DNA of 64,000 nt from Hydractinia symbiolongicarpus (taxonomy: Eukaryota > Cnidaria > Hydrozoa > Anthoathecata > Hydractiniidae): the NCBI RefSeq assembly GCF_029227915.1, contig NC_079877.1:16230851-16294850 (forward strand), in the 5' to 3' direction. Shown here piece after piece: positions 61,706 through 64,000 of this stretch (its first letter is position 1; each line of letters starts with the position of its first letter). A program made the translations under genes and the position numbers. The notes beneath the pieces are model-generated. The model was not told where the DNA came from and ran no database searches. It saw only the letters and a program-made list of their open reading frames with translations.

Positions 61706-62900
61706 AATTACATGGATTTTCTGATGGCTCTAAATTTGCTTATGGATGTTGTGTATACATTCGATTTACTTACAAGTCTGGTAAAGTTAAAACTGCACTT
61801 TTGAGTTCAAAATCAAGAATTAAACCATTAACAAATACCACTATACCACGAATTGAACTTTTAGGCACTTTGGTGCTAGCTAGATTAATGGACGTTTTAA
61901 AAAAGGAATTATTGAATGTGTATAATATTGACAATATTTTCTATTGGACTGATTCAACTATTGCATATTCATGGATTAAAAACGATAACAAAGATTATAA
62001 AACCTTTGTTCAAAACCGCTTAGAGGAAATTAGAAAACTGACTGCATCTGGCAAATGGTGTTTAGTACCATCGAAAGACAACCCTGCAGATATAGTATCT
62101 AGGGGTTGCTCCCCCTCTGAATTAAATTCTTTGTGGTTCAGTGGACCCACGTTTGTAACTTTACTTGAAACCCACTGGCCACACCTTAAACCTGGTGATA
62201 AGTTTATTAGTGATGACATGACAAAAGAAGAAGTTAGAAAAGAAGAAAAAGTTCAAACATTAAATAATGAACTAAAAAATATTACTGTGTCTGAAAATCT
62301 ATCTATTATTTCTACTGATACTGTGTCTGAGAATGTTTGTGATAATGTTATGTCTTCTACTACTCCTGTGTCTGATGAAGTGTATGATACTGTATGTGAT
62401 GTTTCTACTGCCAATGAAAATGTCTCGGATAGTGTAAACAAGAATTTCCCAATTATACCGGGTATTCGTAACATAATTGATATAAAAAAATACAGTAGTT
62501 TTGATAAATTAGTACACGTCACAGCTTATGTGATGAGATTTATAAGTAATGTAAAAAAGAAGAAAGAAGATAGAAAAAATTTTAATTATAAGAGGCTATC
62601 AGCCGAAGAAATTGGTCATGCAAGATTGGTAATCATCAAAGATGCTCAAGAAGATGTAAAAAGACACAAGAAATTTAAACATTGGGAAAAGAACCTGGAT
62701 TTATTTGAAGACACAGATTTTTTGCTGAGGTGCAGGGGTCGGTTAGGAAATGCTCCTGTACCATATAACTCCAGGTATCCTATTCTGTTAGTACCAGACT
62801 CTTATCTAACAAAATTAATCATTCGACATGTGCATGAATCTGTGAAGCATTATGGCACAAAAATAACCTCACAGAACTTAGAAGAGAATTTTGGATTCCA
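61702..62900 (+). pseudogene. BEL/Pao RNase H and integrase N-terminus
   Basis: The frame resumes at the insertion border with LHGFSDGSKFAYG. The RNase H residues are the Asp in FSDGS, Glu in IPRIELLG, Asp in FYWTDSTIA and Asp in NPADIVSRG. A spacer with repeated Ser/Asp/Val follows, then the integrase zinc-finger region (RHVHESVKHYGTK). One base is missing in a T run at about 62889-62892, after which this frame is no longer meaningful, although it stays open to 63036. Confidence 0.85.
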
Positions 62901-64000
62901 TCTGGTAGAAATGTTGTTAGAAATTTTATTCGTACATGTCAAAAGTGCCGAAGGTACGAGAACAAACCATATCCGTACCCAGATCCTCCATCATTACCGA
63001 AGAGTAGATTACAAGATAACATGTCATTTGAAGTAGTTGGCATCGACTATGCTGGTCCTTTATTTGTAAAAAATGTTTTTAACGAAGAACCAGATATGTA
63101 TAAAGCTTGGATAGTTCTTATAACGTGTGCGAGTACTAGAGCTATTCATTTAGACTTAGCTTCGAATTCTTCTGGACCTGAATGTATAGAAGTTCTGAAA
63201 CGATTTATTGCTCGAAAAGGAGCACCGAACTTCATTTTATCTGACAATGGTAAATGTTTTATTAGCGAAGACGTACAAAACTTTGCTGCTAGTAAAAATA
63301 TTAATTGGAAATTTAATATTGAGTCTGCCCCTTGGCAAGGCGGATTTTTCGAACGTTTGGTCAAATCAGTCAAAAGACCACTGAAGAAAGTTCTGGGCAA
63401 TAGTCGCCTGAAGTATAACGAACTTTTAACGATACTAACTGAAATTGAATTTATACTAAATAACAGACCATTAACGTACATATATGAAGAACTTAATGAA
63501 GAACCATTAACACCTAATCATCTTATGTATGGAAGAAAATTAAACACGAAAGCAGATGAGAACAACTTAATACCTGAAGATCTCTCGGCTGATATGAGTG
63601 TCAAACGGAAAGAAAACGTAAACCGATTACTGACACACTTTTGGAATAGATGGCGTGACGAATACGTCACAGAATTACGAGAATTCCACAAATTGAAGAA
63701 TAGTCGTTTCAATAAATGTTTAATTCCAAACGTTGACGACGTAGTTGTTGTTGCTGATGATAGAATGCCACGATCACAATGGCGAATTGGTCGAATAAAA
63801 GAAACGTTGAAGGGAAAAGATGGAAAAATACGTGCAGCGATAGTACAATGCAAAACTGATCAAGACAGACGATCAAATTTACGGCGACCGATCAATAAAT
63901 TGATACCGTTTGAACAGTGTATTATTCCAAACGATGAATCAACAGAACCAGCAATACAATTTATTGATGAACAATCAGTTACACAAAACGATCAGTTAGC
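62893..64000 (+). pseudogene. BEL/Pao integrase catalytic core and C-terminus (open at window end)
   Basis: In the next frame the sequence is open to the last base. It has the rest of the zinc finger (RTCQKCRRY), the catalytic Asp in GIDYAGPL, Asp in LSDNGKCF and Glu in GGFFERLVKS, then FILNNRPLTY and a C-terminal domain with FWNRWRDEY and SQWRIGRIKE, as in BEL/Pao elements. Confidence 0.88.

Larger units (their letters stand above)
56810..64000 (+). mobile_element. BEL/Pao LTR retrotransposon, damaged, continues past the window
   Basis: A putative 5' LTR is followed by a gag-pol polyprotein in the BEL/Pao order: gag, three zinc knuckles, protease, RT, RNase H and integrase. The coding region has two single-base frameshifts (about 57404-57429 and 62885-62892) and is interrupted by a 1.3-kb non-autonomous element at 60405-61705. 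The 3' end and 3' LTR are outside the window. Confidence 0.93.

Overview
This is AT-rich nuclear DNA from an animal. It has spliced genes with GT/AG introns, long introns, many minisatellites and many transposable elements. The gene set (RCBTB, GCKIII kinase, Rap2, KCTD8/12/16-like, LRR-EGF receptor, class A GPCR), a BEL/Pao and a DIRS-type retroelement, and splice acceptors lying almost on top of start codons suggest an early-branching invertebrate, most likely a cnidarian (perhaps hydrozoan). That placement is inference.

Left part (1-25.4 kb): five plus-strand exons encode the C-terminal BTB part of an RCBTB1/2-type protein; its RCC1 repeats would lie left of the window. Two very long introns (9.8 and 12.7 kb) hold other genes, all antisense to the host: an intron-free LRR-EGF membrane receptor (2268-3578), a gene with ankyrin-like sequence and a zinc-dependent deaminase-fold domain, broken by two homopolymer frameshifts (7409-9328), and an opsin-like GPCR (17952-19232). 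The same introns carry at least six minisatellites, a tRNA-derived SINE, a MITE, a Helitron 3' end and a decayed duplicate of part of the deaminase gene.

Middle (25.4-55 kb): the last exon of a coiled-coil protein (minus), a KCTD8/12/16-like BTB protein with its C-terminal H1 domain (plus), a GCKIII (STK24/25/26) kinase resolved into nine coding exons with phases that all agree (minus, 402 codons), and a single-exon Rap2 GTPase (minus). Between them lie MITEs of several kinds, a LINE 3' remnant, two candidate promoters and several strong hairpins. About 5.5 kb (49.2-55.2 kb) shows no gene.

Right end (55.2-64 kb): a decayed DIRS-type reverse transcriptase/RNase H (minus), then a BEL/Pao retrotransposon (plus) running off the window. 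The BEL/Pao copy has two single-base frameshifts and is interrupted between RT and RNase H by a 1.3-kb non-autonomous element. That element carries seven 129-bp tandem units; a second copy at 31.4 kb, in the opposite orientation, has four.
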